64,000 nt of DNA from Nitrospirota bacterium. GTDB taxonomy: Bacteria > Nitrospirota > Thermodesulfovibrionia > Thermodesulfovibrionales > UBA1546. How positions within the stretch are numbered: the stretch's first letter is position 1; each line of letters starts with the position of its first letter. The translations under genes and the position numbers were made by a program. Under the pieces are notes generated by a model. That model was given only the letters and a program-made list of their open reading frames with translations, was not told where the DNA came from and searched no databases. Shown piece by piece: positions 1 to 8,405 of this stretch. The DNA lies in NCBI GenBank assembly GCA_009773185.1, contig WPIF01000008.1:62001-126000 (forward strand), given 5' to 3'.

Positions 1-1
1 C

Positions 2-1093
2 TCTATCGGCGAAGGCGCACGCACCTACATACACAGGGAGCTCGGAAACCTCGGCACCAATATCCTCATCGTGGTTCCAGGAAAGACCTCTGCAAAGGGA
101 GGGTTTCATCCGCCTGAGGCGAGTACTATAAGAAAGCTTATCTATGATGACGCCCTGCTTATCAAGAGGCGGTCAAAGCATGTGGACGATGCAGTTCCGG
201 TGATGTTAGGCTCTGCAATGGTCAAATACCTTAATCAGAGCAGGGACAACTCCATTGTGGGGTCTACCGAGACTTATTTCAGTATCAGGAACCTGAAGGT
301 GGATTCAGGGAGGTTCATCACTGGATCCGAGGTTGATGCGAAAAGGAAGGTCTGTGTGCTGGGAAGAACAGTTAAAAAGGACCTCTTCGGCGACAAAAAC
401 GCCCTCGGCGCTCTCGTCAGCATCGGTGACAGCAAATACCGGGTCGTCGGCGTTATGGAGAAAAAAGGAGTGACACTGGGGATTGATTTCGACGATATAG
501 TTTTTATCCCGACCACTGCAGCCCAGGAACTTTTTGATACAGACCGTCTTTTCAATATAACAATCAAGGTCAAGAGCGCCAATGAGCTGCATGAAGCAAC
601 AGAAGAGATCAAGCAGATACTGATAAAAAGACATGCGGGGAAGGAAGATTTTACGGTGATGAGCCAGGACGAAATGCTCGGCGTCATGAATAAGATACTG
701 AATATCATGACAGCTGTGCTTGCAGGCATTGCTGCGATATCTCTGGTTGTCGGCGGCATAGGGATAATGAATATAATGCTTGTCTCTGTAAGGGAAAGGA
801 CAAGAGAGATTGGAATCAGAAAGGCCCTGGGCGCCAAGAACAGTGATATCCTGCTTCAGTTTCTGGTAGAGTCAATGACATTGAGCCTTATCGGGGGGAC
901 AGGAGGAATTTTATTTGCCGGGGCTGTCTCGTTTGTAATCCCATATTTTATAGAGTTTCTTCCAACGCAGCTTGAGCTGTGGTCTATAGTTCTTGCATTT
1001 TTGTTTTCAGCGGCAGTCGGGATTTTCTTTGGAGTTTATCCTGCAAGGAAGGCCTCTCTTTACGACCCGATTACGGCCTTGAGGTATGAGTGA
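2..1093 (+). CDS. MacB-like ABC transporter permease, 5' partial
   Basis: The frame is open from the window edge, so the start lies upstream. The visible part is the end of a MacB-type periplasmic domain followed by the FtsX-like membrane domain: a hydrophobic segment around the motif VVGGIGIMNIMLVSV, then ERTREIGIRKALGA, a hallmark of the MacB/FtsX family, then two further hydrophobic segments near the C terminus. Family members export macrolides, peptides or lipoproteins together with an ATPase and a membrane-fusion protein, which would lie upstream of this window. The substrate cannot be read from the sequence. An internal GTG at 71 is not the true start, because the protein sequence continues in frame before it (GARTYIHRELGNLGTNIL). 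Confidence 0.9.
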   Translation, partial: SIGEGARTYIHRELGNLGTNILIVVPGKTSAKGGFHPPEASTIRKLIYDDALLIKRRSKHVDDAVPVMLGSAMVKYLNQSRDNSIVGSTETYFSIRNLKVDSGRFITGSEVDAKRKVCVLGRTVKKDLFGDKNALGALVSIGDSKYRVVGVMEKKGVTLGIDFDDIVFIPTTAAQELFDTDRLFNITIKVKSANELHEATEEIKQILIKRHAGKEDFTVMSQDEMLGVMNKILNIMTAVLAGIAAISLVVGGIGIMNIMLVSVRERTREIGIRKALGAKNSDILLQFLVESMTLSLIGGTGGILFAGAVSFVIPYFIEFLPTQLELWSIVLAFLFSAAVGIFFGVYPARKASLYDPITALRYE

Positions 1094-1209
1094 GTTTTAA
1101 TATTTTTTTAGATGAGATGAACGGATAACGTTCTTGGCGGAAAAGAAGCCCGAAGGGTTTGGACGTTAGTCCTTTGAAGCGTGTTAAATGGAGTTGTGGG
1201 CAAAAGTTT

Positions 1210-1437
1210 CTATAAAATCTCTGTGAATTCTTCAACGCTGAGTTTTGCCTGTTTAAGAATGCCACGCAAAGTGCCTATTGCCAATTCTTTATGCAGAGGT
1301 ACGACACAGCCGATTTCTTCATCCGATGTCTGTTTTTTCATCACAACATGACTGCCACGTTGCCGCACTTGCTGAAATCCCAGTTTCTCTAATCCCTTAA
1401 TTGCTTTCTCGCCAGAGATCCTTTTTAGCTTAGGCAT
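1210..1437 (-). CDS. hicA: HicA-type mRNA interferase toxin
   Basis: A 75-residue protein with the double-stranded-RNA-binding-like HicA fold. It has the N-terminal pattern SGEKAIKGLEKLGF and the active-site region RQRGSHVVMKK, with the family's conserved histidine in GSH. HicA toxins cleave mRNA and are neutralised by HicB. The start ATG at 1437 overlaps the end of hicB by 8 bp, so the two are translationally coupled. The antitoxin gene comes first here, the reverse of the classical hicAB order but common in HicBA modules. Length is normal for the family. Confidence 0.88.
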   Translation of the reverse strand: MPKLKRISGEKAIKGLEKLGFQQVRQRGSHVVMKKQTSDEEIGCVVPLHKELAIGTLRGILKQAKLSVEEFTEIL

Positions 1438-1642
1438 TAACAGTTGCCTCGAATGTCGTCATCAGAGACTTTGGGATTTCTTCGATTGGGAATTCCTCAA
1501 GATATAATTCAGTTGCTTCTTTCAGGTTTGAAATTGCTTCCTCAATCGTATATCCCTGACTTACTGTTCCAACTTCAGGACATTCTGAGACATAAAGGTC
1601 ATCCTCTTTGTGAAGAACTGCTGTTAATGTTCGTATAGACAT
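1430..1642 (-). CDS. hicB: HicB-type antitoxin
   Basis: A 70-residue protein with the HicB partial RNase H-like fold: a strand LTAVLHKEDDLYVSECPEVG, then the helix TIEEAISNLKEATELYLEE. No C-terminal DNA-binding domain is present, so it is the short form of the family. I chose the ATG at 1642 because a strong Shine-Dalgarno sequence (GAGGAGGTGC) sits just before it. An in-frame GTG at 1663 lies upstream of that site and is less likely. The product should bind and inhibit the HicA toxin encoded downstream. Confidence 0.87.
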   Translation of the reverse strand: MSIRTLTAVLHKEDDLYVSECPEVGTVSQGYTIEEAISNLKEATELYLEEFPIEEIPKSLMTTFEATVNA

Positions 1643-1661
1643 TTTGCACCTCCTCAATACC

Positions 1662-1691
1662 ATTATAAATCATTATAAAACAATCTGTTAA
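1662..1691 (-). promoter_or_regulatory. Candidate sigma-70 promoter of hicBA
   Basis: On the minus strand, TTAACA (1686-1691) and TATAAT (1662-1667) are separated by 18 bases and lie about 20 bases upstream of the hicB start. A second TATAAT overlaps the spacer at 1672-1677. HicB proteins often autorepress their operon, but no clear operator is visible. Confidence 0.5.
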
Positions 1692-1905
1692 AAAGGGGGC
1701 ATAATTTTGGTTAACGGCGTGTGGGTTTGCACCATCCGCCTTACCTTAGTATGGGGTGGGGAGGGTGAACTTCAGAAGAGGCACATGGAGCGACCCCAAC
1801 GTCAAATATGGATATTGGAGCGGTGTAAAGCCGGTTGTTAAATGAAGTTTTGGGCATTCTTCTCATGCAGCCGTCCCCTTATTCCTTTATCTTCCGTTTA
1901 TAAAT

Positions 1906-2808
1906 TCACTCTTTGCTCATTATCTCATGCCAACAATAAGAGCAAGGGCTATACTCACCAGCTTTTAATGGCCTAAAAGATAATATTGGAAGCCCACATC
2001 TATTGCAGTGTTCATAAAAATAAATTTCTCCGCAAAAAAAACACTCAGCACGCTTATCGTCATATCTATCATCAGGGATAATTATTGTTTCTTCGCCACA
2101 TAATTTACACAGTGCTATTTCTTTATCTATAAATCTCTCTTTTGAGTCATATGGAAGATACTCATTCATCTCCCCCTTTGCTTTCTGAAGTCTTTCTTCA
2201 TAAGAATAAATAGCTTCAGATAAAGTTCTATACATTTCCTCTCCGTCTTTCTCTAAGCTTTCATCATTTAGTATTTCTTCTTTAAGTTTTATATTAAACT
2301 CATTATTAAGAAACTTTTCTAAAAACCTCGTTGCACGACCAATATACATTTTTACAGATTCTATATCTTTTTGAATTTCATGGTGCTCAATAGAATGTCT
2401 TGTTTTTCGTAAAGCTTTGAGGTCATCTGTTTCTTCTTTTGTCAAAATTACTCCAATATTCTTTAGCCGTCCTAAAAGTGAATCAAAGCCTACGGTAAGG
2501 GTATCGTCATTTATTTCATTTTCGGGCTTTAAGTAAATGAGAAGTTGATGCGCCTTTGCTAATCTCGCTTTTAAAAATAATTCTATAGCATGTGAAACAT
2601 GCATGATTGTAAATTTAAGATGCTTAAATATTAATATCTCAAAGTGCTTTATCTCTCCACGAAAATGACTCCGATGCTTCGTATTTGTTTTAGAATCGAA
2701 CCACTTAAGAGCATCTACATAATGCTCTATACCATGCAAAAGTGAACCTAATGCATTTTGTTCTAAGTCAATAATAAAATCTGATTCTTTTCTTTTCCTT
2801 ATTTTCAT
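1906..2808 (-). CDS. HEPN-like protein with C-terminal zinc ribbon
   Basis: A 300-residue protein of no family I can name. The first two thirds are helical and contain KTRHSIEHHE, which fits the R-x4-H motif of HEPN-type nucleases (R then H five residues later). The C terminus has paired cysteines (CKLCGEE, CFFCGE, CNRCG, CSYCWHE), which look like one or two zinc ribbons. It stands alone between hicBA and a broken PIN-like toxin gene, so the patch has a defence or toxin character. RNase activity is an inference from the motif only. The ATG at 2808 opens the longest frame. Confidence 0.6.
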   Translation of the reverse strand: MKIRKRKESDFIIDLEQNALGSLLHGIEHYVDALKWFDSKTNTKHRSHFRGEIKHFEILIFKHLKFTIMHVSHAIELFLKARLAKAHQLLIYLKPENEINDDTLTVGFDSLLGRLKNIGVILTKEETDDLKALRKTRHSIEHHEIQKDIESVKMYIGRATRFLEKFLNNEFNIKLKEEILNDESLEKDGEEMYRTLSEAIYSYEERLQKAKGEMNEYLPYDSKERFIDKEIALCKLCGEETIIIPDDRYDDKRAECFFCGEIYFYEHCNRCGLPILSFRPLKAGEYSPCSYCWHEIMSKE

Positions 2809-2883
2809 CTTATATCCAATATGTATTCAACAAAAGCCTAAACCATTCTCTGCTATTGCCTGAGTCAAGTAAAAGAGCAAAAG

Positions 2884-3356
2884 GTGACGGCTGTTCTATT
2901 TACTCCTTTTCATGCCCGAAATTTCAGTTCATTCGTTCACATCAGCACCAAAGATTGCGGATATCCTCCTAAATTTAGGGTTGTATCAGCCCCTGGTGCG
3001 GATATTTTCATTTTAACGGAAGTTTTGGGCATTCCTTTAATAGATTTTTCTTCATCTAACACGTTATCAGAGTTCCACGGGCTTGCCCGTGGAACTCTGA
3101 TAACGTGTTAGATTCTGACTTAATCTGCAAGGCACAAGAACAAGGGCGCATACTTGTTACGAGGGACAGGGATTTTGGTCATCTTGTTTTTGTAAAGGGA
3201 TTAAATGCAGGAATCATATATTTGCGCATTTCTCCTGAGACACTTCCTGCTGTGCATAGAGAGGTTGAAGTGGTCTTGAAATCCTATTCTGAAGATGATT
3301 TGAAAACAGCGTTTGTTGTTGTAGAGCATGGAAGACACAGATTTAGAAGACTTTAA
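2884..3356 (+). pseudogene. DUF5615 PIN-like toxin gene interrupted by a palindrome
   Basis: The 3' part (from about 3114) encodes SDLICKAQEQGRILVTRDRDF followed by GHLVF, the signature of DUF5615/Mut7-C-like PIN nucleases. The 5' part, in another frame, encodes ADIFILTEVLGIPLIDFSS, which fits the segment expected just before it. A perfect palindrome (3054-3113) lies exactly between. Removing 59 bases (3055-3113) joins the two frames and gives a normal family sequence. Further upstream, PKIADILLNLG in a third frame suggests another lesion. An isolated downstream ORF could start at GTG 3105 but would lack the N terminus. No DUF433 antitoxin partner is adjacent. Confidence 0.65.
3054..3113. repeat. 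Perfect 60-bp palindrome (29-bp arms, 2-base loop)
   Basis: Arm 3054-3082 is the exact reverse complement of arm 3085-3113, with TT between. Such a structure behaves as a miniature inserted element or a strong hairpin. It sits inside the DUF5615 gene, and its removal restores the reading frame. I did not notice a second copy in the window. Confidence 0.9.
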
Positions 3357-3497
3357 CGGTGCAGTCATAAACAGGGCCAGTGCTTGTTTCTACAAAAACC
3401 TAAAAACATAATCCTTCGCCGTTTTAATCGGAATCAGGGTTAAATATCAGGTAACAATTTTACATTTCATCAACCATAAAAGGTATAATAAAATATA

Positions 3498-4571
3498 ATG
3501 GAATTTTCACCTAAATGGATAGCATGGGAGATAACAAGAAGATGCAATCTCCGTTGTGTTCACTGCCGCTCTTCATCAGAGACGGAGGCGAAAGGGCATC
3601 CTGATTTTTCGACTGTTGAGGCGTTCAGGATTATAGACGACATCGTGAGCTATGCAAAGCCTGTCGTGGTCCTTTCAGGAGGTGAACCATTGGTAAGGCA
3701 GGACGTCTTTGAGATTGCCAGATACGGGACTGACAAAGGCTTAAGGATGTGCCTTGCCACAAATGGTACGCTTGTTACCGATGAGATATGTGAAAAAATA
3801 AAGAATTCTGGAATCAGAATTGTCTCTCTCAGCCTTGACGGGTCTGACGAGGCAGTTCATGATAATTTCAGAAATCAGAAGGGTGCATTCGCCGGGGTAA
3901 TAAACGCTGCCAGGCTTTTCAGGAAACACGGCATAGAATTTATCATAAATTCATCTTTTACAAAAAGAAATCAGGAAGAAATACCAAAGGTATACAGGCT
4001 GGCCAAAGAACTTGGCGCAACCGCATGGTATATGTTCATGATAGTGCCGACAGGAAGAGGCGAGGAGATAATGAACGAGCTTATATCCAAAGAAGACTAT
4101 GAAGAAATCCTCGAATGGCATTACCATATGGAAAAGGGCGAGAAGGATATGCTTGTAAGGCCGACCTGCGCTCCGCATTATTACAGGATAGTCCTGCAAA
4201 AATCAAAAGAAGAAGGCGAGAAGTTTGAGAAGAGGACCCTGAAGTTTTCAACCGGCGGGGCCAAGGGCTGCATTGCAGGACAGGTAATATGCCTGATAGA
4301 CGTGGACGGGAATGTGCTTCCGTGCAGTTACTTTCCAAAACCTGCAGGAAATATAAGAAAGCAGTCTTTTAAGGATATATGGGAAAATTCAGAACTTTTC
4401 AAAGAACTGCGTGATTTCAAAAAATATAAAGGGAAATGCGGCTCCTGCGAATATATAAATGTATGCGGAGGCTGCCGGGCAAGGGCATATTCTATTTACG
4501 GAGATTATCTTGAGGAAGAGCCCTTCTGCGGATATACACCAATAAAACTGAAAAAGAAGGTGGTAAAATGA
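3498..4571 (+). CDS. Radical SAM/SPASM protein, NirJ/AhbC/AhbD-like
   Basis: A 357-residue radical SAM enzyme. The cluster motif CNLRCVHC is near residue 16, VVLSGGEPL follows at about 60, and a C-terminal SPASM-type cysteine set ([18 protein letters not shown], then FCGYTP) would hold auxiliary iron-sulfur clusters. This C terminus is typical of enzymes that modify sirohaem-derived tetrapyrroles (AhbC, AhbD, NirJ) and of relatives acting on peptides. It overlaps hemE by 4 bp (ATGA) and heads the hemE-hemH-hemG operon, which supports a role in haem or haem d1 metabolism. The exact reaction is not decided by sequence alone. A TATAAT at 3484-3489 lies close before the start. Confidence 0.85.
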   Translation: MEFSPKWIAWEITRRCNLRCVHCRSSSETEAKGHPDFSTVEAFRIIDDIVSYAKPVVVLSGGEPLVRQDVFEIARYGTDKGLRMCLATNGTLVTDEICEKIKNSGIRIVSLSLDGSDEAVHDNFRNQKGAFAGVINAARLFRKHGIEFIINSSFTKRNQEEIPKVYRLAKELGATAWYMFMIVPTGRGEEIMNELISKEDYEEILEWHYHMEKGEKDMLVRPTCAPHYYRIVLQKSKEEGEKFEKRTLKFSTGGAKGCIAGQVICLIDVDGNVLPCSYFPKPAGNIRKQSFKDIWENSELFKELRDFKKYKGKCGSCEYINVCGGCRARAYSIYGDYLEEEPFCGYTPIKLKKKVVK

Positions 4572-5605
4572 ACAATACATTTCTAAAGGCGTGCAGAGGC
4601 GAAAAAACAGAGTATATCCCTGTCTGGCTTATGCGCCAGGCAGGCAGATATCTGCCTGAGTATCAGGCAGTCAGGGGGCAGGTTGATTTTCTCACACTCT
4701 GCAAGACCCCTGAACTTGCAGCAAAGGTTACGCTTCAGCCTGTTGATATCCTTGGCGTTGATGCCGCAATACTTTTTTCTGATATCTTAATTCCTGTTGA
4801 GGCAATGGGCATGCATCTGGAATTTTCTGAGAAAAAAGGGCCGGTGCTGGGTGAGCCTGTAAGAAGTAAATCTGCTGTTGAGAAACTGATTATTCCTGAT
4901 ACCGAAGACTCGATGCCTTTTGTCCTCGACGCGATAAAGATACTCAGGAGAGAGCTCGAAAATAAAGTGCCTTTAATCGGGTTTTCAGGCGCTCCGTTTA
5001 CTTTGGCCACATATATGATTGAAGGCGGCAGTTCAAAGACCTTTCTTAATACAAAGAAGATGATGTTTCAAAACAGCGGCCTTTTCAATTACCTTATGAA
5101 AAAACTGACCAAGACTGTTATTTCTTATCTGTCAAGCCAGATAAGTGCAGGCGCTCAGGCCGTCCAGCTATTTGATTCGTGGGCAGGCATACTCTCGCCT
5201 TTTGATTATAAGGAATTCGAACTCCCTTATGTAAAAAAGATTGTGACTGCTCTTAAAAAACAGCACCCTGAAACCCCTGTTATATATTTTGCTAACGATT
5301 GTGCCGGAATTATAAAAGAGGTCAAAAAATCCGGGGCTGATGTTATCGGCATTGACTGGCGGATTGATATGAAAGATGCGGTGGGCAAACTCGGGAAGAA
5401 GGTTGTTGTTCAGGGGAATCTCGACCCATGCGCGCTTTTCCTTCCAAAGGAGCAGATAGAAGAAAGAGTTCAGGATATACTGGCAAAGGCAGGGGCTGCA
5501 AAAGGACATATCTTTAATCTCGGTCACGGGATTTTGCCGGAGACCCCGGTTGAAAACGCGATAGCAATGGTTGAAGCAGTGCATAAGTACGGCAGGAAAG
5601 AATAG
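4568..5605 (+). CDS. hemE: Uroporphyrinogen decarboxylase
   Basis: A 345-residue enzyme that decarboxylates the four acetate side chains of uroporphyrinogen III to give coproporphyrinogen III. The N-terminal signature [16 protein letters not shown] is intact, including the arginine used for substrate binding. Later motifs include [27 protein letters not shown], and [12 protein letters not shown] with [12 protein letters not shown] near the end. Length is normal. It overlaps the preceding radical SAM gene by 4 bp. Co-occurrence with ferrochelatase and protoporphyrinogen oxidase shows the classical protoporphyrin branch; no coproporphyrinogen oxidase gene is in the window. Confidence 0.97.
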   Translation: MNNTFLKACRGEKTEYIPVWLMRQAGRYLPEYQAVRGQVDFLTLCKTPELAAKVTLQPVDILGVDAAILFSDILIPVEAMGMHLEFSEKKGPVLGEPVRSKSAVEKLIIPDTEDSMPFVLDAIKILRRELENKVPLIGFSGAPFTLATYMIEGGSSKTFLNTKKMMFQNSGLFNYLMKKLTKTVISYLSSQISAGAQAVQLFDSWAGILSPFDYKEFELPYVKKIVTALKKQHPETPVIYFANDCAGIIKEVKKSGADVIGIDWRIDMKDAVGKLGKKVVVQGNLDPCALFLPKEQIEERVQDILAKAGAAKGHIFNLGHGILPETPVENAIAMVEAVHKYGRKE

Positions 5606-5651
5606 CAATAAGATTAAGGTAAGCCTAAAGATGTAAGCCAAAGGATTTATA

Positions 5652-6719
5652 TTGGGAGACAAGACTGCGAAGGAAACCATAGGCGTTTTGCTTCTTAACC
5701 TGGGCGGGCCTGATTCACTTCAGGCTGTCAAGCCGTTTCTCTATAACCTTTTTTCAGACAGGCAGATTATCAAGCTTGGGCCTGAATTCCTTCAGAAACC
5801 CATTGCATGGTTCATATCAACAACAAGGCATAAAAAGACAGAGGGTTTTTACAGTCTCATAGGCGGCAAATCTCCAATCCTTGATATTACAAATGCCCAG
5901 GCAAAGGCGCTGGAAGAGGCGCTAAATCAGCTGAAAGCTGACAGCTATCAGCTATCAGCTTTCAAAGTCTTTGTCGCCATGCGGTACTGGCATCCTTTGA
6001 TAGAAGAAGTGGTCCCTGAAATCCATAATGCCGGAATAAGGAAGCTTATTGTGCTTAGCCTTTATCCCCAGTATTCTCTTGCAACAACAGGATCGTCTTT
6101 ATCAAAGTTCAAAGAAGTTGCATCAAAATACAAAATGGAAGCCTCCTGCATCGAGTCATGGTTTAATCATCCATTGTATATAGAAGCATTGGTAGATGTA
6201 ATAAAAAAGGGGATAGAATCTTTCACCCCCTCCTTTTCGCCTCGGCGAATCCGCCTGAGTGCGGAAACCCTCCCCCCTCGAGGGGGAGGGAAGGGTGAGG
6301 GGGACATCCATGTCCTTTTCAGCGCTCACAGCCTTCCCCAAAAATTTATTGATGAAGGAGACCCGTATGTGCAGCATATTAAGGGTACAATTGATGGGAT
6401 TGCCAAGAGGATTGAAATAAAATGGCACCTTAGTTATCAGTCCAAAAGCGGGCCTGTGAAATGGCTTGAGCCTTCAACAGATGAAAAACTGAAAGAACTT
6501 GCAGCTAAGGGCGTCAGGAACATCCTTGTTGTTCCGATAAGTTTTGTTTCAGACCATATTGAGACGCTTTATGAAATTGATATATTATATAGGCAGATGG
6601 CAGAAGGACTCGGGCTTTGCCTGAGACGGACTGAATCTTTAAATACCCACCCTGTTTTTATTGAGGCAATGAGGGATATAATAATAAAAAACATGAAGGA
6701 ACTTAAGTGGATAGGATAG
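5652..6719 (+). CDS. hemH: Ferrochelatase with repeat-derived insertions
   Basis: Inserts Fe2+ into protoporphyrin IX. Motifs: GVLLLNLGGPDS at the N terminus, FVAMRYWHP near residue 110, VLFSAHSLPQKF with the conserved histidine, and VPISFVSDHIETLYEID near the C terminus. At 355 residues it is longer than most bacterial relatives. The excess includes residues about 190-217 (FTPSFSPRR...GGGKGEGD), encoded by a GC-rich palindromic repeat, and a short stretch KADSYQLSA encoded by a CAGCTAT repeat. Both are in frame and spare the catalytic motifs. The start is TTG at 5652, with AAGG upstream. It overlaps hemG by 13 bp. Confidence 0.95.
   Translation: MGDKTAKETIGVLLLNLGGPDSLQAVKPFLYNLFSDRQIIKLGPEFLQKPIAWFISTTRHKKTEGFYSLIGGKSPILDITNAQAKALEEALNQLKADSYQLSAFKVFVAMRYWHPLIEEVVPEIHNAGIRKLIVLSLYPQYSLATTGSSLSKFKEVASKYKMEASCIESWFNHPLYIEALVDVIKKGIESFTPSFSPRRIRLSAETLPPRGGGKGEGDIHVLFSAHSLPQKFIDEGDPYVQHIKGTIDGIAKRIEIKWHLSYQSKSGPVKWLEPSTDEKLKELAAKGVRNILVVPISFVSDHIETLYEIDILYRQMAEGLGLCLRRTESLNTHPVFIEAMRDIIIKNMKELKWIG
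6216..6312. repeat. GC-rich palindromic repeat inside hemH
   Basis: This stretch holds nested inverted repeats: a core around CCTCCCCCCTCGAGGGGGAGG and a second unit, CGCCTCGGCGAATCCGCC. The reverse complement of the second unit closely matches 12797-12831 at the start of the RHS gene, which indicates a dispersed element. It is inserted in frame and translated within ferrochelatase, next to the catalytic SAHSLP motif. Confidence 0.7.
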
Positions 6720-8077
6720 TCATCGCCGGCGGCGGGATTTCAGGCCTTTCGCTTGCTTATGCAATACTTGAGCGGGAACCATCAGCAGAACTCACAATAT
6801 TCGAGTCCGAGAAAAAACCCGGAGGAAAGATATGGACTGAAAAAGTGGACGGCTTTCTCTGCGAAGGCGGGGTGAATGGTTTTCTTGACAATAAGCCAAA
6901 GACAATTGAACTCAGCCTTAAGCTCCTGCTTAATCCGCTGAGAAGCAGCGATGCGGCCCGGCAAAGATATATCTTCTCGGACAAGAGATTGCATCTCCTG
7001 CCTGAATCTCCTGTTTCGTTTTTTACATCTAACCTCATGAGCCTTTACGGCCGCATGAGGATTATATATGAGATGTTTGCGCCCAGAGGAACAGCAGACG
7101 ATGAATCCCTTGCCGAGTTTGCAAAAAGGAGGCTGGGGAAAGAGGCTTATGAAAAACTCATTGACCCTATGGCATCAGGAATTTATGCGGGAAATCCCGA
7201 GACCTTAAGCCTTAAGAGCTGTTTCCCGAAGATATACGACCTTGAAAACAAATACGGAAGCCTTATCAGGGGAATGATTAGTTTGCAGAAAGACGCCAGG
7301 AAAACAGGGAAGGGAAAAGTCGGCGCAGGCCCTGGCGGAGCGCTCACTTCTTTTTATGATGGGATGGGAACGCTCATAGATTCCCTGAAAAAATCACTTG
7401 CTGAAAAACTGATGACAGGAAGCAAGGTCGCTGCTGTTGAGAAAAAAGGAAAGGGCTATGCTGTCCACCTTTCTGACGGCTCAATTATTGAGTCGGAGAT
7501 AGTGGTCATTGCATCTCCTGCATATTCCGCAGCAGAGATGTTAAAGGGTTTTGATAAGAGGCTTTCCTCTGTAATAGCAGAGATACCGTATCCGGCTGTC
7601 TCGGTTGTATGTTTTGGATATAAGAAAGAGAGGATTCCTCATCAATTGAATGGTTTTGGTTTTCTCATTCCTTACAGAGAAAAAAGCAAAATACTTGGCA
7701 CGCTGTGGGATTCGAGCATATTTCCGAACAGGGCGCCTGAAGGTTATGTGCTTTTAAGGAGCATGGTTGGAGGCGCCAGGGCATCCGGGCTTGCAGTGCA
7801 GGACGACACTAGGCTTGCAGGCACGGTTGCAGAAGAACTGAAAAATATTATGGGTATAAAGGCCCAGCCTGATTTTGTGCGGATATACAGGCACGAAAAG
7901 GCAATTCCGCAGTATAATATAGGCCACAGCAACAGGCTTAAGGCGATTGATGATTTACTTTCAAAGCATAGAGGCCTGTATCTCACAGGCAATGCATACA
8001 GGGGCATCAGCTTAAATGACTGTATAGAAAATTCATATAAATTAGCAGAAAGTATAATTCAAAAGGAGGGTGGGTAA
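6707..8077 (+). CDS. hemG: Protoporphyrinogen oxidase (HemY/HemG type)
   Basis: A 456-residue FAD enzyme oxidising protoporphyrinogen IX to protoporphyrin IX. It begins with the dinucleotide-binding motif VIAGGGISGLSLAYAI and continues FESEKKPGGKI. GPGGALTSFYDGMGTLIDSL lies mid-protein and YLTGNAYRGISLNDCIENS closes it; the last is the C-terminal FAD-contact motif of the amine oxidase-like family. The start GTG overlaps the end of hemH, so expression is coupled. This completes the haem segment begun by hemE. Confidence 0.95.
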   Translation: MDRIVIAGGGISGLSLAYAILEREPSAELTIFESEKKPGGKIWTEKVDGFLCEGGVNGFLDNKPKTIELSLKLLLNPLRSSDAARQRYIFSDKRLHLLPESPVSFFTSNLMSLYGRMRIIYEMFAPRGTADDESLAEFAKRRLGKEAYEKLIDPMASGIYAGNPETLSLKSCFPKIYDLENKYGSLIRGMISLQKDARKTGKGKVGAGPGGALTSFYDGMGTLIDSLKKSLAEKLMTGSKVAAVEKKGKGYAVHLSDGSIIESEIVVIASPAYSAAEMLKGFDKRLSSVIAEIPYPAVSVVCFGYKKERIPHQLNGFGFLIPYREKSKILGTLWDSSIFPNRAPEGYVLLRSMVGGARASGLAVQDDTRLAGTVAEELKNIMGIKAQPDFVRIYRHEKAIPQYNIGHSNRLKAIDDLLSKHRGLYLTGNAYRGISLNDCIENSYKLAESIIQKEGG

Positions 8078-8310
8078 TGTTAAAAGAACAGGAGATATCA
8101 GAGATCCTTTTAAAGGAGAACGAGGAGTATAAAAAACTCGGGGAAGAGCACAGGAATTTTGAAAAAACACTTTCAGAGATGGACAAAAAAGTTTACCTTA
8201 CGCCGGAAGAGGAAATCGAAAGAAAACGGATTCAAAAATTAAAGCTCAGCAGAAAAGACAGGATGGCAGAGCTTATAAGGGATTACAGGAAGAACCATTC
8301 AGCGAATTAG
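8077..8310 (+). CDS. DUF465/YdcH-like small coiled-coil protein
   Basis: A 77-residue, strongly charged helical protein (KENEEYKKLGEEHRNFEKTL, then LTPEEEIERKRIQKLKLSRKDRM). The pattern of a first helix, the short link LTPEEE and a second helix ending KDRM is typical of the DUF465 family (E. coli YdcH/SlyX-like size). Function is not established. Its ATG overlaps the hemG stop codon by one base (TAATG), so it belongs to the haem operon transcript. Confidence 0.8.
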   Translation: MLKEQEISEILLKENEEYKKLGEEHRNFEKTLSEMDKKVYLTPEEEIERKRIQKLKLSRKDRMAELIRDYRKNHSAN

Positions 8311-8405
8311 AAAAGAAGTGCAGAAGAGCTAAAGAGCAGAAGTCTGAAGCTTTTGAACTTTTGCACCATGGAACTTAGGAACTAAGAAGAAAGGGGTATT
8401 TCTTT

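Noticed and set aside
1071-1265. Minus-strand ORF between the permease gene and hicA
   Set aside because: No ribosome binding site or family match, and it overlaps the 3' end of hicA.
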